Assembly (NCBI GenBank): GCA_009929485.1
Contig: SAAJ01000001.1
Span: 1-64,000 of the forward strand
Length of the DNA: 64,000 bases
Source: Negativicutes bacterium
GTDB taxonomy: Bacteria; Bacillota; Negativicutes; Anaeromusales; Anaeromusaceae
Reading direction: 5' to 3'
Under the pieces are notes generated by a model. That model had not been told where the DNA came from. It did not search any database and saw only the letters and a list, made by a program, of their open reading frames with translations. Made by a program: the position numbers and the translations under genes. Numbering within the stretch: position 1 is the stretch's first letter; every line of letters begins with the position of its first letter. Below, in pieces: positions 43,490-51,794 of this stretch.

Positions 43490-44824
43490 TTATGCTTTTT
43501 TAGCGCCAGCCTGGTAAGAGCGATCCAAAAGTTGAATCACATGGTAGCAGTTTTGCGGCTGGTTGTTTTGAACCAAGCCATCAGTAAGAAACATACGGCA
43601 GCTGGGGCAGCTGGTTGCGACATTGTCGGCCTTGGTAGAGGCAATGTCGGCAATTTTCTTGTCGTTAACCTGACGCGCAAGGTCGTAATGCGCCAAGTTG
43701 AAGGAGCCTCCTGATCCGCAGCAACGGTCAGGCGCACTCATTTCGACGAACTTCAAGCCAGGGATGGCATTGAGAATTTCGCGAGGCTGTTTAGTGATCT
43801 TTAGACCGCGAGCCATATGGCAAGGGTCATGCATGGTAATGGTTTCGTTGACTGGACCAAGAATGTCTTTGCGGAAGGGGAGAACGTCTACTAGAAATTC
43901 GCTGATTTCGTAGGTCATGTTCGCCAGTTTTTCCGCGCGAGCTTTCATTTGCGGATCATCATGGAAAATATGGGGATATTCAATTTTCAAGGCTTCGGCG
44001 CAAGAACCGCAAGAAGCGATAACTGCATCCAAGTTATATTTTTTGATAGCGTCTTCAAAAACTTCGATGTTGTGTTTCGCGAAAGCTTGAGTCCGCTCAG
44101 TCTGGCCGTAAACATAGACCGGCGTGCCGCAGCAATGCTGAGTACTGGGGATGACGATTTCAACATCGTTGGCTTTGAGGACATTGACTACCGATTGTCC
44201 CATATCTGTGTAGATATAGTTAATGGTGCAGCCTGTGAAAAAGCCGACTTTTTTCTTGGGGTTAGCAACAGTGATACGCTCCGGAACCTGGCTGCGGAAC
44301 GGTGTTGCAGCAAAGGGAGCCGTAATACGCCGTGCGTCCATGCCGGGCATGGGGAAACGGGCGACAGCAGCCATGGGACGAGGCAGCTTTTTGAAGCTCA
44401 AAGGTCCGAAAAGACCAGCCATGCGTAATGCAAAGTCAAAAAGCTGACGATGCTTGAGTAAATTAAAGACATTTTTTTTGATAGGACTCAAGCCGCGCGC
44501 TTTAGCAGCAGCTCGACGTCCGCGAATGATAAGCTCATCCGCAGGAACGCCGCAAGGGCACTTGGTGGCGCAGGCTTTACAAGACAAACAGGTAAGCATG
44601 ATCTTTTCGAATTCTTCACTATACGGAAGCTGGCCTTTTAAAACCCCTTCCATTAGCGCCAGCTTGCCGCGAGCAACAGCGCTTTCTTTGCCGATTTCTT
44701 TGTAAAGAGGGCAAACTGCCATACAGTTGCCGCATTTCATACAATTAGAAAGGGCGTCTTCAATATCCTTTAAAAGAGATGTATCTTGAGCGTGTAAATC
44801 CGCTCCTGTGATTTGGTTGCTCAT
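43490..44824 (-). CDS. iron-sulfur (CCG-domain) subunit of a hydroxyacid oxidase
   Basis: GlcF/LldE/HdrD-like electron carrier, 444 residues. Two [4Fe-4S] motifs: CMKCGNCMAVCP (about 28-39) and CLSCKACATKCPCGVP (about 79-94). Two CCG domains: FFTGCTINYIYTDMG...STQHCCGTPV and DPCHMARGL...DRCCGSGGSF. It passes electrons from the FAD subunit encoded just upstream (44828) to a quinone or other acceptor. AGGAGAG precedes its ATG. Membrane anchoring is not evident. Confidence 0.92.
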   Translation of the reverse strand: MSNQITGADLHAQDTSLLKDIEDALSNCMKCGNCMAVCPLYKEIGKESAVARGKLALMEGVLKGQLPYSEEFEKIMLTCLSCKACATKCPCGVPADELIIRGRRAAAKARGLSPIKKNVFNLLKHRQLFDFALRMAGLFGPLSFKKLPRPMAAVARFPMPGMDARRITAPFAATPFRSQVPERITVANPKKKVGFFTGCTINYIYTDMGQSVVNVLKANDVEIVIPSTQHCCGTPVYVYGQTERTQAFAKHNIEVFEDAIKKYNLDAVIASCGSCAEALKIEYPHIFHDDPQMKARAEKLANMTYEISEFLVDVLPFRKDILGPVNETITMHDPCHMARGLKITKQPREILNAIPGLKFVEMSAPDRCCGSGGSFNLAHYDLARQVNDKKIADIASTKADNVATSCPSCRMFLTDGLVQNNQPQNCYHVIQLLDRSYQAGAKKA

Positions 44825-44827
44825 GGC

Positions 44828-46207
44828 TTAACACTCTCCTACTAGTTTGCCAGGATTGAGGATCAGATTGGGGTCAAGGGCGCGCTTAATGGAACGCATA
44901 GCATTCATGGCGGCAGGACCATGTTGATCTTCCATATAGCGAAGTTTGCCCAAACCGATGCCATGTTCGCCGGACAAAGTGCCGCCTAATTTCAAAGCTC
45001 CAAGGAAAATATCATCCATGGCTTTATATACGCGGCCCATTTCTTCTTCGTCACGCAAGTCGCAAACGATGGTGGGGTGCATATTGCCGTCGCCGGCATG
45101 CCCGAAGGTGCCGATGGTGACATTGTATTTCGCAGCTGCTTCATTAACAAGGCGAATCATAGCTGCAACCTGATTACGGGGAACTGTAGCATCTTCTACA
45201 AATGTGGTAGGACGCAGTTTAGCCAGCGCCGGCAGGGCGGCACGACGAGCAGCCCAGAGATTATCGCGGTCTTGAGCGTCTTTAGCCAATTGAGCTTGGC
45301 CGTCATATTTGTTGAGGATTTCTACTACTTTTGCAGCTTCTTTTTCAACAACTTCAGGAAGACCGTCCACTTCGATCAAAACAACGGCTTCGGCATCCAA
45401 AGGAAGGCCGCATTTAGCGTAGTCTTCTACAGTGCGGATCGTAGCATTATCCATGATTTCCAGCGTAGCAGGAATGATTTTCGCAGCTACAATGGCGGAA
45501 ATAGCTTGGCCAGCTTTATCCAAATCATGGAAAATAGCCATCATGCTTTTCTGCGCTTCCGGAGCAGGAACTAATTTCAAAATCAGCTTGGTGATAACGC
45601 CTAGGGTGCCTTCGGAACCAACCATGAGCTTGGTGAGGTCATAGCCGGAGACATCTTTCACGTTTTTACCGCCGCAATTGATGATTTCGCCGCTGGGCAA
45701 AACTACTTCCATACCCATGATATAATGCTTGGATACGCCGTATTTCAAACCGCGCAGGCCGCCTGCATTTTCAGCAGCGGTGCCTCCAAGAGTAGCCGTA
45801 GCAACTGTGCCCGGATCCGGAGGATAAATTAGGCCGCTTTTAGCAACCTCTGCATTTAAAGTGGCAACGATTACGCCGGGCTCAGCCACGGCAACTAGGT
45901 TTTCCAAATCAACTTCGATAATTTTGTCAAAACGGGTCATCAGTAACACGATGCCGCCTTTGGTAGGACAGGTGCCAGCGCTCAGGTTGGTGCCGGAGCC
46001 GCGCGTGTAAACCGGGATTTTGTTGGCATTGGCTACCTTGAGGATCTGGGAAACTTCTTCGGCATTTCCCGGGATGACAACAGCGTCCGGCATATGCGCG
46101 TGGCCGGGTGTGGCATCATAAGAATAGGTGTACAAATCTTCAGGACTGGTCAGAACGTGGTCGGCACCGACAATCTTTTTGAGCTCTTGGATTTGGGTTT
46201 GTTGCAT
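44828..46207 (-). CDS. glcD: FAD-linked glycolate/D-lactate oxidase (GlcD family), second
   Basis: 459 residues of the same family as the 40729 gene: YTRGSGTNLSAGTCPTKGG, EPGVIVATLNAEVAKSGL, GGTAAENAGGLRGLKYGV, and FGHAGDGNMHPTIVCD with SGEHGIGLGKLRY. Paired with the CCG protein (three-base gap), as glcD with glcF. The two oxidases differ in their partners, EtfAB against the CCG protein, so they probably feed different acceptors. AGGGGTAG precedes the ATG. Confidence 0.92.
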   Translation of the reverse strand: MQQTQIQELKKIVGADHVLTSPEDLYTYSYDATPGHAHMPDAVVIPGNAEEVSQILKVANANKIPVYTRGSGTNLSAGTCPTKGGIVLLMTRFDKIIEVDLENLVAVAEPGVIVATLNAEVAKSGLIYPPDPGTVATATLGGTAAENAGGLRGLKYGVSKHYIMGMEVVLPSGEIINCGGKNVKDVSGYDLTKLMVGSEGTLGVITKLILKLVPAPEAQKSMMAIFHDLDKAGQAISAIVAAKIIPATLEIMDNATIRTVEDYAKCGLPLDAEAVVLIEVDGLPEVVEKEAAKVVEILNKYDGQAQLAKDAQDRDNLWAARRAALPALAKLRPTTFVEDATVPRNQVAAMIRLVNEAAAKYNVTIGTFGHAGDGNMHPTIVCDLRDEEEMGRVYKAMDDIFLGALKLGGTLSGEHGIGLGKLRYMEDQHGPAAMNAMRSIKRALDPNLILNPGKLVGEC

Positions 46208-46378
46208 ACCTTTTCTACCCCTCTACTTATAAATTTTGACAATAGAAATAATAAAATAATATAAATAATCGAATCTATCACAATTATAGTTCGAACGTTC
46301 ACCCTTGTACAGGGGGTATAAAAGGTAACCTGTGGTAAGATATACTGTTATACGGCTGTGGGGTAAAGTATTACAACG

Positions 46379-47035
46379 TTATGTGTTGATGAGCTTGTAA
46401 CGGATGGCATAGTTTACAAGTTCTGATTTTTTACTCACGTTTAGCTTGTTCATAATGCGAGAACGGTAGGTGTCTACGGTTTTAGCGCTGATGGAAAGCA
46501 TTTCTGCAATTTCGCTGTTTGTATGACCTTGGGCTAAAAAGCGGAGGACTTCCCGTTCGCGAACGCTGAGCAGGACATAAGGATTTTGATTGTCCGGTTC
46601 GTTGACAGAGGTGCGGAGCAGGCTTTCGATCAATGTTTGAGAAATTGTTTCATTTAAATGTTTTTTTCCTTCGTGAATCTTGACAATACCCTCAATTAAT
46701 TCCGTGTCCGCAGACTTTTTCAAGACATAACCGTCGGCGCCGGCGCGCATAACTTCCTTAATATATTCCTCATCGTCATACATAGTAAGAACCAGTACGC
46801 GGCAGGGAAGGTTACGCGAGCGAATTTCTTTAAGCACATCGACGCCGGTCATGCCCGGCATAGACAAATCCAAAATAAGAACATCCGGCGAAAGGTGCTC
46901 TACCATATGCAAGGCTTCCAAACCGTCACCTGCTTCTCCGATGACTTCGAATTGGGGTGAGCAGTGAAGCAGGGCTTTAAGGCCGGACCGCAGTACGGCA
47001 TGATCATCTGCCAGGATAATGCTGATTTTTTTCAT
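46379..47035 (-). CDS. NarL/LuxR-family response regulator
   Basis: 218 residues: receiver domain (about 1-120) with IILADDHAVLRSGL, phosphoacceptor Asp in VLILDLSMPGMTG and Lys in GYVLKKSA, then a LuxR HTH (about 150-215: LSVREREVLRFLAQGHTNSE). AAAGGAG supports ATG 47035; an open frame continues upstream without a site. It belongs with HisKA_3 kinases such as the one at 42223, from which it is separated by two oxidase genes. Confidence 0.9.
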   Translation of the reverse strand: MKKISIILADDHAVLRSGLKALLHCSPQFEVIGEAGDGLEALHMVEHLSPDVLILDLSMPGMTGVDVLKEIRSRNLPCRVLVLTMYDDEEYIKEVMRAGADGYVLKKSADTELIEGIVKIHEGKKHLNETISQTLIESLLRTSVNEPDNQNPYVLLSVREREVLRFLAQGHTNSEIAEMLSISAKTVDTYRSRIMNKLNVSKKSELVNYAIRYKLINT

Positions 47036-47140
47036 GGACGTAAAACTCCTTTCGCAAAGAGCCGCTGCTTTACGCAATGGTTCCATAATGCTTCCTTTTA
47101 GCATAGCACAGAGGCGACAGCAGGGAAAGCGTCGATTCCC

Positions 47141-47169
47141 TTGTCAGGGTGAGGTGAATCTTCTATAAT
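47141..47169 (+). promoter_or_regulatory. promoter of lgt
   Basis: TTGTCA, 17-bp spacer, TATAAT (47164-47169). Confidence 0.7.
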
Positions 47170-47245
47170 ATAAAGAAATTGTGATGAGGCGGGCAAGGTT
47201 GATCGGATTGTCTGCTTTGTCGGCGATAGGGCGAGGAGTTGTGAC

Positions 47246-48037
47246 ATGCATCCATATCTTTTTTTTATTGGTGACTTTCCTGTGCGTTCTTATGGCATGG
47301 TGATGATGTTGAGTATTGTTTTGGCAACTGCAGTGGCTTACTTTTTGGCCAAACAGGATGGCCGCTGGCATCAGCATGTGCCTGATTTTGGAATTTGCTG
47401 CGGCTTTGCCGGGTTAATAGGAGCACGCCTTTGGGATGTGTTCTTTTTCGACTGGAGCTATTATCAGCATCACCTTTTGGAAATTCCTTTTGTTTGGCAA
47501 GGCGGCATGGCCATTCAGGGAGGGGTGGTATTCGGCGCGTTGGCTGGCTACTGGTATACTAAGCGGCATGGCATTGACACCTGGGCTTTTGCAGATATTG
47601 CAGCCGCACCTGCTGTGATTTTCGGCCAGGCATTGGGACGGGCTGCTAACTTGCTTAATGGTGACGCTTTTGGCCGTCCCACAGGAGAAAGCTTCGGTAT
47701 TGTTTATCCCACTGGGTCTCTAGCGCAGCATACTTACGGCATGCAGCCTCTCTGGCCGGCGGAGATCTGGGAGGGACAGCTCGACCTGGTTATCTTCGCA
47801 TTGCTGCTGCTGTTGCGGACAACAAATCACCGCAAGGGGCAAGTGTTTGCTTGCTATGTATTTTTATATTCAACGGCGCGTTTTGGCCTGGAATTTTTGC
47901 GGGGCGATTACGGGACCTTGCTTTGGGGGCTTAAATCAGCACAGCTGACAGGAGGCGCTATGGCCGTGCTGGCGTTGCTCGTTTTTGCGCTTTTGGGACG
48001 GTTTGGAAAACCTATTCGTGATATAAGCGACAATTGA
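47246..48037 (+). CDS. lgt: prolipoprotein diacylglyceryl transferase
   Basis: Transfers diacylglycerol to the lipobox Cys of lipoproteins in the cytoplasmic membrane. 263 residues with about seven membrane helices, GDFPVRSYGMVM at the N-terminus, GLIGARLWDVFF, and the Lgt signature GRAANLLNGDAFGRPT, in which the usual GNF-NxE positions read AANLLNGD. The stop overlaps the -35 box of the leuS T-box promoter. Confidence 0.93.
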   Translation: MHPYLFFIGDFPVRSYGMVMMLSIVLATAVAYFLAKQDGRWHQHVPDFGICCGFAGLIGARLWDVFFFDWSYYQHHLLEIPFVWQGGMAIQGGVVFGALAGYWYTKRHGIDTWAFADIAAAPAVIFGQALGRAANLLNGDAFGRPTGESFGIVYPTGSLAQHTYGMQPLWPAEIWEGQLDLVIFALLLLLRTTNHRKGQVFACYVFLYSTARFGLEFLRGDYGTLLWGLKSAQLTGGAMAVLALLVFALLGRFGKPIRDISDN

Positions 48038-48062
48038 CTCTCTTAGTAGATTTAGTTATAAT
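48034..48062 (+). promoter_or_regulatory. promoter of the leuS leader
   Basis: TTGACT (48034-48039), 17-bp spacer, TATAAT (48057-48062). Confidence 0.75.
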
Positions 48063-48069
48063 ATATCTC

Positions 48070-48335
48070 ATATTGGGTTCTTATATAAAAATCCAAAGAC
48101 GCAAACTAGTATGTAAGAATAGGCTTCAGAGAGTTGGCGGTCGCTGTGAGCCAATGCCATGGACTTACGGAACTCTTTGCAGAGGAGCGGCGCTGAAGTT
48201 GCAGTAAGCGTTGCCGCGTCGCCGGCGTTATTGGTTGGAGAGGATGTCTGCGTTTGTTTAGGCATCAAGCAGGGTGGTATCGCGGGTGCTCTCGTCCCTG
48301 GCACAATGCCAAGGGGCGTTTTATTTTTTTTAGAA
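48070..48335 (+). promoter_or_regulatory. leucine T-box riboswitch of leuS
   Basis: The T-box consensus is plain: AGGGTGGTATCGCGGG at 48271-48286, followed by a terminator (CCCTGGCA / TGCCAAGGG, 48296-48317) and a T-run. Stem I occupies roughly 48120-48200. A CTC triplet (Leu) at 48173-48175 in GGAACTCTTT is the likely specifier. Uncharged tRNA-Leu should stabilise the antiterminator and switch on leuS. Confidence 0.9.
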
Positions 48336-48352
48336 GGAAGGAAGCAAAGACG

Positions 48353-50839
48353 ATGATTGAAAATAAGTATGTTCCTTTCGAAATTGAACGGAAATGGCAA
48401 GAAAAATGGCACGAGGAAAGCCTTTACCAGACTAGTTTGAACCGACAGAAACCGGAATACTATGTTTTGGAGATGTTTCCTTATCCTTCCGGCAATCTAC
48501 ATATGGGTCATGTGCGCAATTATTCCATTGGCGACGTTATCGCCCGCTTTAAAATGATGCAAGGCTATAATGTGCTGCATCCTATGGGGTGGGACGCGTT
48601 TGGCATGCCAGCGGAGAATGCCGCTATTAAAAATGGCATCCATCCGGCAAACTGGACTTGGTCCAATATCGACAACATGCGGCGTCAACAGCAGGAACTG
48701 GGCTTGTCTTACGATTGGAGCCGCGAGGTGGCTACATGCCATCCGGAATATTATCGCTGGACGCAATGGCTGTTTTTGCTCTTTTTAGAGCGCGGATTGG
48801 CTTATAAAAAGAAGGCTTCCGTTAATTGGTGTGACGAATGCAATACTGTATTGGCTAATGAGCAGGTTATTGACGGTCACTGCTGGCGTTGTGATTCGGC
48901 AGTTGTCAAAAAAGACCTGGAACAATGGTTCTTCCGTATAACCGACTATGCGGATCGTCTCTTGGAAGATTTGGACGAACTGAAAGGCTGGCCGGAGCGG
49001 GTAAAAACTATGCAGGAAAACTGGATTGGCCGCAGCGAAGGCGCAGAGTTTTCCTTTGATTTGCCCGAATTGGGCGAAAAAATTCCTGTTTATACCACAC
49101 GGCAGGATACCGTATTTGGCGTTAGTTATGTTGTTTTAGCGCCAGAGCATCCGTTGGTGGAGAAAATGATTGCCGGCCGCCCAGAAGAAGCTGCAGTGCG
49201 CGCTTTTGTGGAAAAAGTGCGTTCTATGAATGAAATCAGCCGTACTTCTTCGGAAACGGAAAAGGAAGGCATTTTTACCGGCGTTTATGCGGTTCATCCC
49301 TTTACAGGAGAACCGGTTCCGGTATGGGTAGCTAACTATGTGCTGTACGAATACGGCACAGGCGCTGTCATGGGCGTGCCGGCCCATGATGAACGCGACT
49401 GGATTTTTGCCGGTAAGTACGGTTTGCCGAAAAAAGTGGTGGTACAGCCGGAAGGGCAGATTTTCGATGTGGCTTCCATGGAAGGCGCTTACGACGGAGC
49501 CGGCGTACTTGTTGATTCCGGACGTTTCAGCGGCTTGAGCAATGAGGCGGCTAAAAGCGCCATTGCTTCTTGGCTGGAAGACCAAGGCGTAGGAACGCGG
49601 CGGGTCAATTATCGTTTGCGTGATTGGCTGGTATCCCGTCAGCGCTATTGGGGCGCGCCTATTCCTGTGATTTATTGTCCTGAGTGCGGCGTTGTACCGG
49701 TGCTGCAGGAAGATTTGCCGGTGCTGCTGCCGGAAAATGTGCGTTTTGACGCTGGCGTAGTCTCTCCCTTAGCGGATGCGGAAGAGTTTGTGAAATGCAA
49801 ATGCCCGAAATGCGGAGCTGACGCGCGGCGTGAAACGGATACAATGGATACCTTTATTTGCTCTTCTTGGTATTATTTGCGTTATACGGATCCGCGCAAT
49901 ACCCAGGCGCCTTTTGATATGGGGAAAGGCGACTACTGGATGCCGGTAGACCAATATATTGGCGGTATAGAGCATGCTATTTTGCATTTGCTGTATTCTC
50001 GCTTCTTTACTAAGGTATTAAAGGATGCCGGCTTGATTAATGCCAATGAACCCTTTAAGAACTTGCTTACCCAGGGTATGGTGCTTAAAGACGGTTCGAA
50101 AATGTCGAAATCTAAAGGCAATGTCGTAGCTCCAGGGGAGATTGTTGAAAAATACGGCGCCGATACAGCCCGTTTATTTATTCTTTTTGCAGCGCCTCCG
50201 GAACGGGATCTGGAGTGGAGCGATCAGGGCGTAGAAGGCGCCTTCCGTTTCTTGGGTCGTTTCTGGCGGATCATGCTTCACTATGCACAGTTTATGCCTG
50301 CTGAGGAAAACGGCGAATACGCGCCAGAACAGCTGGAAAAAGAAGCGAAAGAATTACGGCGGGCGCTTCATGGCACCATTAAAAAGGTGACTGAGGACGT
50401 TGAGCAGCGTTTTAATTTCAATACAGCGATCAGTTCCATTATGGAATTGGTTAATGCCATGTATGCTTTGAAAGAGGAGCCAAAAGCCCAGGTTTCCGGT
50501 TTGGCGCAGGAACTGGTTTCGTCTTCACTGCGTCTAATTGCCCCTTTTGCGCCGCATATGGCCGAGGAGCTTTGGCAGCTTATCGGCGGAAATGGCAGTG
50601 TGCATAAGCAAAGCTGGCCGGTGTATGATGATGCAGCTTTGCAGGTGGAAGAAGTGGAATTGGTTCTGCAGATCAACGGCAAGGTGAGAGACAAGATCGT
50701 TGCTCCTGTTGGTCTGAACGCTGCCGAGCTGGAAACGCTGGCTATGGGGCAAGAACGGGTGCAACAGGCGATTGGTGACAAAAAAGTTGTAAAAGTTATT
50801 TGTGTGCCGCAAAAATTAGTGAATATTGTAGTAAAATAG
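48353..50839 (+). CDS. leuS: leucyl-tRNA synthetase
   Basis: Attaches leucine to tRNA-Leu. 828 residues, the usual bacterial length. HIGH motif in [13 protein letters not shown] (about 45), zinc-binding-type Cys pairs (CDECNTVL and CWRCD), editing domain (about 225-415), and KMSKSKGN (about 583-590) in the catalytic loop. The frame is open into the leader, but AGGAAGGAAG precedes ATG 48353. Controlled by the upstream T-box. Confidence 0.97.
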   Translation: MIENKYVPFEIERKWQEKWHEESLYQTSLNRQKPEYYVLEMFPYPSGNLHMGHVRNYSIGDVIARFKMMQGYNVLHPMGWDAFGMPAENAAIKNGIHPANWTWSNIDNMRRQQQELGLSYDWSREVATCHPEYYRWTQWLFLLFLERGLAYKKKASVNWCDECNTVLANEQVIDGHCWRCDSAVVKKDLEQWFFRITDYADRLLEDLDELKGWPERVKTMQENWIGRSEGAEFSFDLPELGEKIPVYTTRQDTVFGVSYVVLAPEHPLVEKMIAGRPEEAAVRAFVEKVRSMNEISRTSSETEKEGIFTGVYAVHPFTGEPVPVWVANYVLYEYGTGAVMGVPAHDERDWIFAGKYGLPKKVVVQPEGQIFDVASMEGAYDGAGVLVDSGRFSGLSNEAAKSAIASWLEDQGVGTRRVNYRLRDWLVSRQRYWGAPIPVIYCPECGVVPVLQEDLPVLLPENVRFDAGVVSPLADAEEFVKCKCPKCGADARRETDTMDTFICSSWYYLRYTDPRNTQAPFDMGKGDYWMPVDQYIGGIEHAILHLLYSRFFTKVLKDAGLINANEPFKNLLTQGMVLKDGSKMSKSKGNVVAPGEIVEKYGADTARLFILFAAPPERDLEWSDQGVEGAFRFLGRFWRIMLHYAQFMPAEENGEYAPEQLEKEAKELRRALHGTIKKVTEDVEQRFNFNTAISSIMELVNAMYALKEEPKAQVSGLAQELVSSSLRLIAPFAPHMAEELWQLIGGNGSVHKQSWPVYDDAALQVEEVELVLQINGKVRDKIVAPVGLNAAELETLAMGQERVQQAIGDKKVVKVICVPQKLVNIVVK

Positions 50840-50853
50840 AAACAGAGTAAAGA

Positions 50854-50876
50854 AGACATTGGCAAGGCCGATGTCT
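50854..50876 (+). other. hairpin after leuS
   Basis: AGACATTGGC / GCCGATGTCT stem with an AAG loop. It lacks a T-run, so it is at best a weak terminator or a processing hairpin. Confidence 0.4.
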
Positions 50877-50898
50877 CTCTAAAAAAGGAGCTGTTACT

Positions 50899-51042
50899 AT
50901 GGCAAACTGCAACGAAACGAACTGTATTTGTCCGAAGAACAACTGCGAGCGGCACGGCAAATGCTGCGAATGCATCAACTTTCACCGCAATAATCAAAAT
51001 CAAGTATTTTGCATGCGAGAAGGAAATTATACGGGAAAATAA
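50899..51042 (+). CDS. very small Cys-rich protein, unknown
   Basis: 47 residues, with eight cysteines: the N-terminal half reads MANCNETNCICPKNNCERHG and continues KCCECINFHRN, and one more Cys lies in VFCMREG. The CxxC-like spacing suggests metal (zinc or iron-sulfur) binding. AAAGGAG stands nine bases before the ATG and a strong terminator follows, so it looks like a real gene, co-transcribed with leuS or alone. I do not know a name; short Firmicute proteins of this kind are usually annotated hypothetical. Confidence 0.72.
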   Translation: MANCNETNCICPKNNCERHGKCCECINFHRNNQNQVFCMREGNYTGK

Positions 51043-51055
51043 AAGGTCTATAGGG

Positions 51056-51094
51056 CGGGCTGCATTGCTTTTGGCGATGCAGCCCGTTTTTTTA
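51056..51094 (+). terminator. terminator of the Cys-rich protein gene
   Basis: CGGGCTGCAT / ATGCAGCCCG with a T8 tail. Confidence 0.9.
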
Positions 51095-51218
51095 CTATAT
51101 CATTTTCGTATTCCCGCCCAAAGATCTCGTCGACGGTTTTTCTTGCCAAAGCAGGGATGCTTATGGTCGCGTCGAAGCAGTAATGAATAAAGAAGCTAGA
51201 GAAAGGGAGATGGCAGTC

Positions 51219-51794
51219 ATGCCGGCAGTGCGCGTATATGTTCTTGCAGTCTTATTGATTTTAGTGGTGTGCGGAGGTTATGCAATACAATCTTTAAGCG
51301 GCAAGGAATCTACAACATCGCTGGAAACGGCTGTAAAGTTGGAGACGGAGCCAGTTCAGGGCAAAGCGTTGGCCAAGGTTTATGTCAGCGGGGCGGTAGC
51401 GGTTCCGGGGCTTTACCAAGTAGAGCCGGGAATGCGCGTATCGGACGTACTGGCTTTGGCTGGCGGAGTTGATGAGAGTGCGGATTTGCAAAAAGTGAAT
51501 TTGGCGCAAAAGTGCAAGGACGGCATGCAGGTAAAGGTGCCAAGCCGTAAGGCTTTGGCGGCTAAAAATCAAAGTAGTCGTGCTGTCGCTGGTGCGGGCG
51601 CTCCGGCTATTTTCTTGAATGTCGCAAGCGAGGCGGAATTGGACCGTCTGCCTGGAGTTAGTCCGGTCTTGGCGCGGCGTATTGTGCAATATCGTACAGA
51701 ACACGGGTCGTTTCATTCTATGCAGGAACTTTTGCAAATTCCCGGCATAAACGAAACGCTCTTAGAGCGACTGCAAGGCAGGCTGGCGTTGTGA
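51219..51794 (+). CDS. comEA: competence protein ComEA
   Basis: DNA-binding receptor for transformation, anchored outside the membrane. 191 residues: one membrane helix (about 6-25), a SLBB-like domain (about 55-105, VYVSGAVAVPGLYQVEPG), an Ala/Ser linker, and a C-terminal helix-hairpin-helix pair (FLNVASEAELDRLPGVSPV). AAAGGGAG is best spaced for ATG 51219; an ATG at 51183 lacks a site. Overlaps comEC by four bases. Confidence 0.92.
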   Translation: MPAVRVYVLAVLLILVVCGGYAIQSLSGKESTTSLETAVKLETEPVQGKALAKVYVSGAVAVPGLYQVEPGMRVSDVLALAGGVDESADLQKVNLAQKCKDGMQVKVPSRKALAAKNQSSRAVAGAGAPAIFLNVASEAELDRLPGVSPVLARRIVQYRTEHGSFHSMQELLQIPGINETLLERLQGRLAL

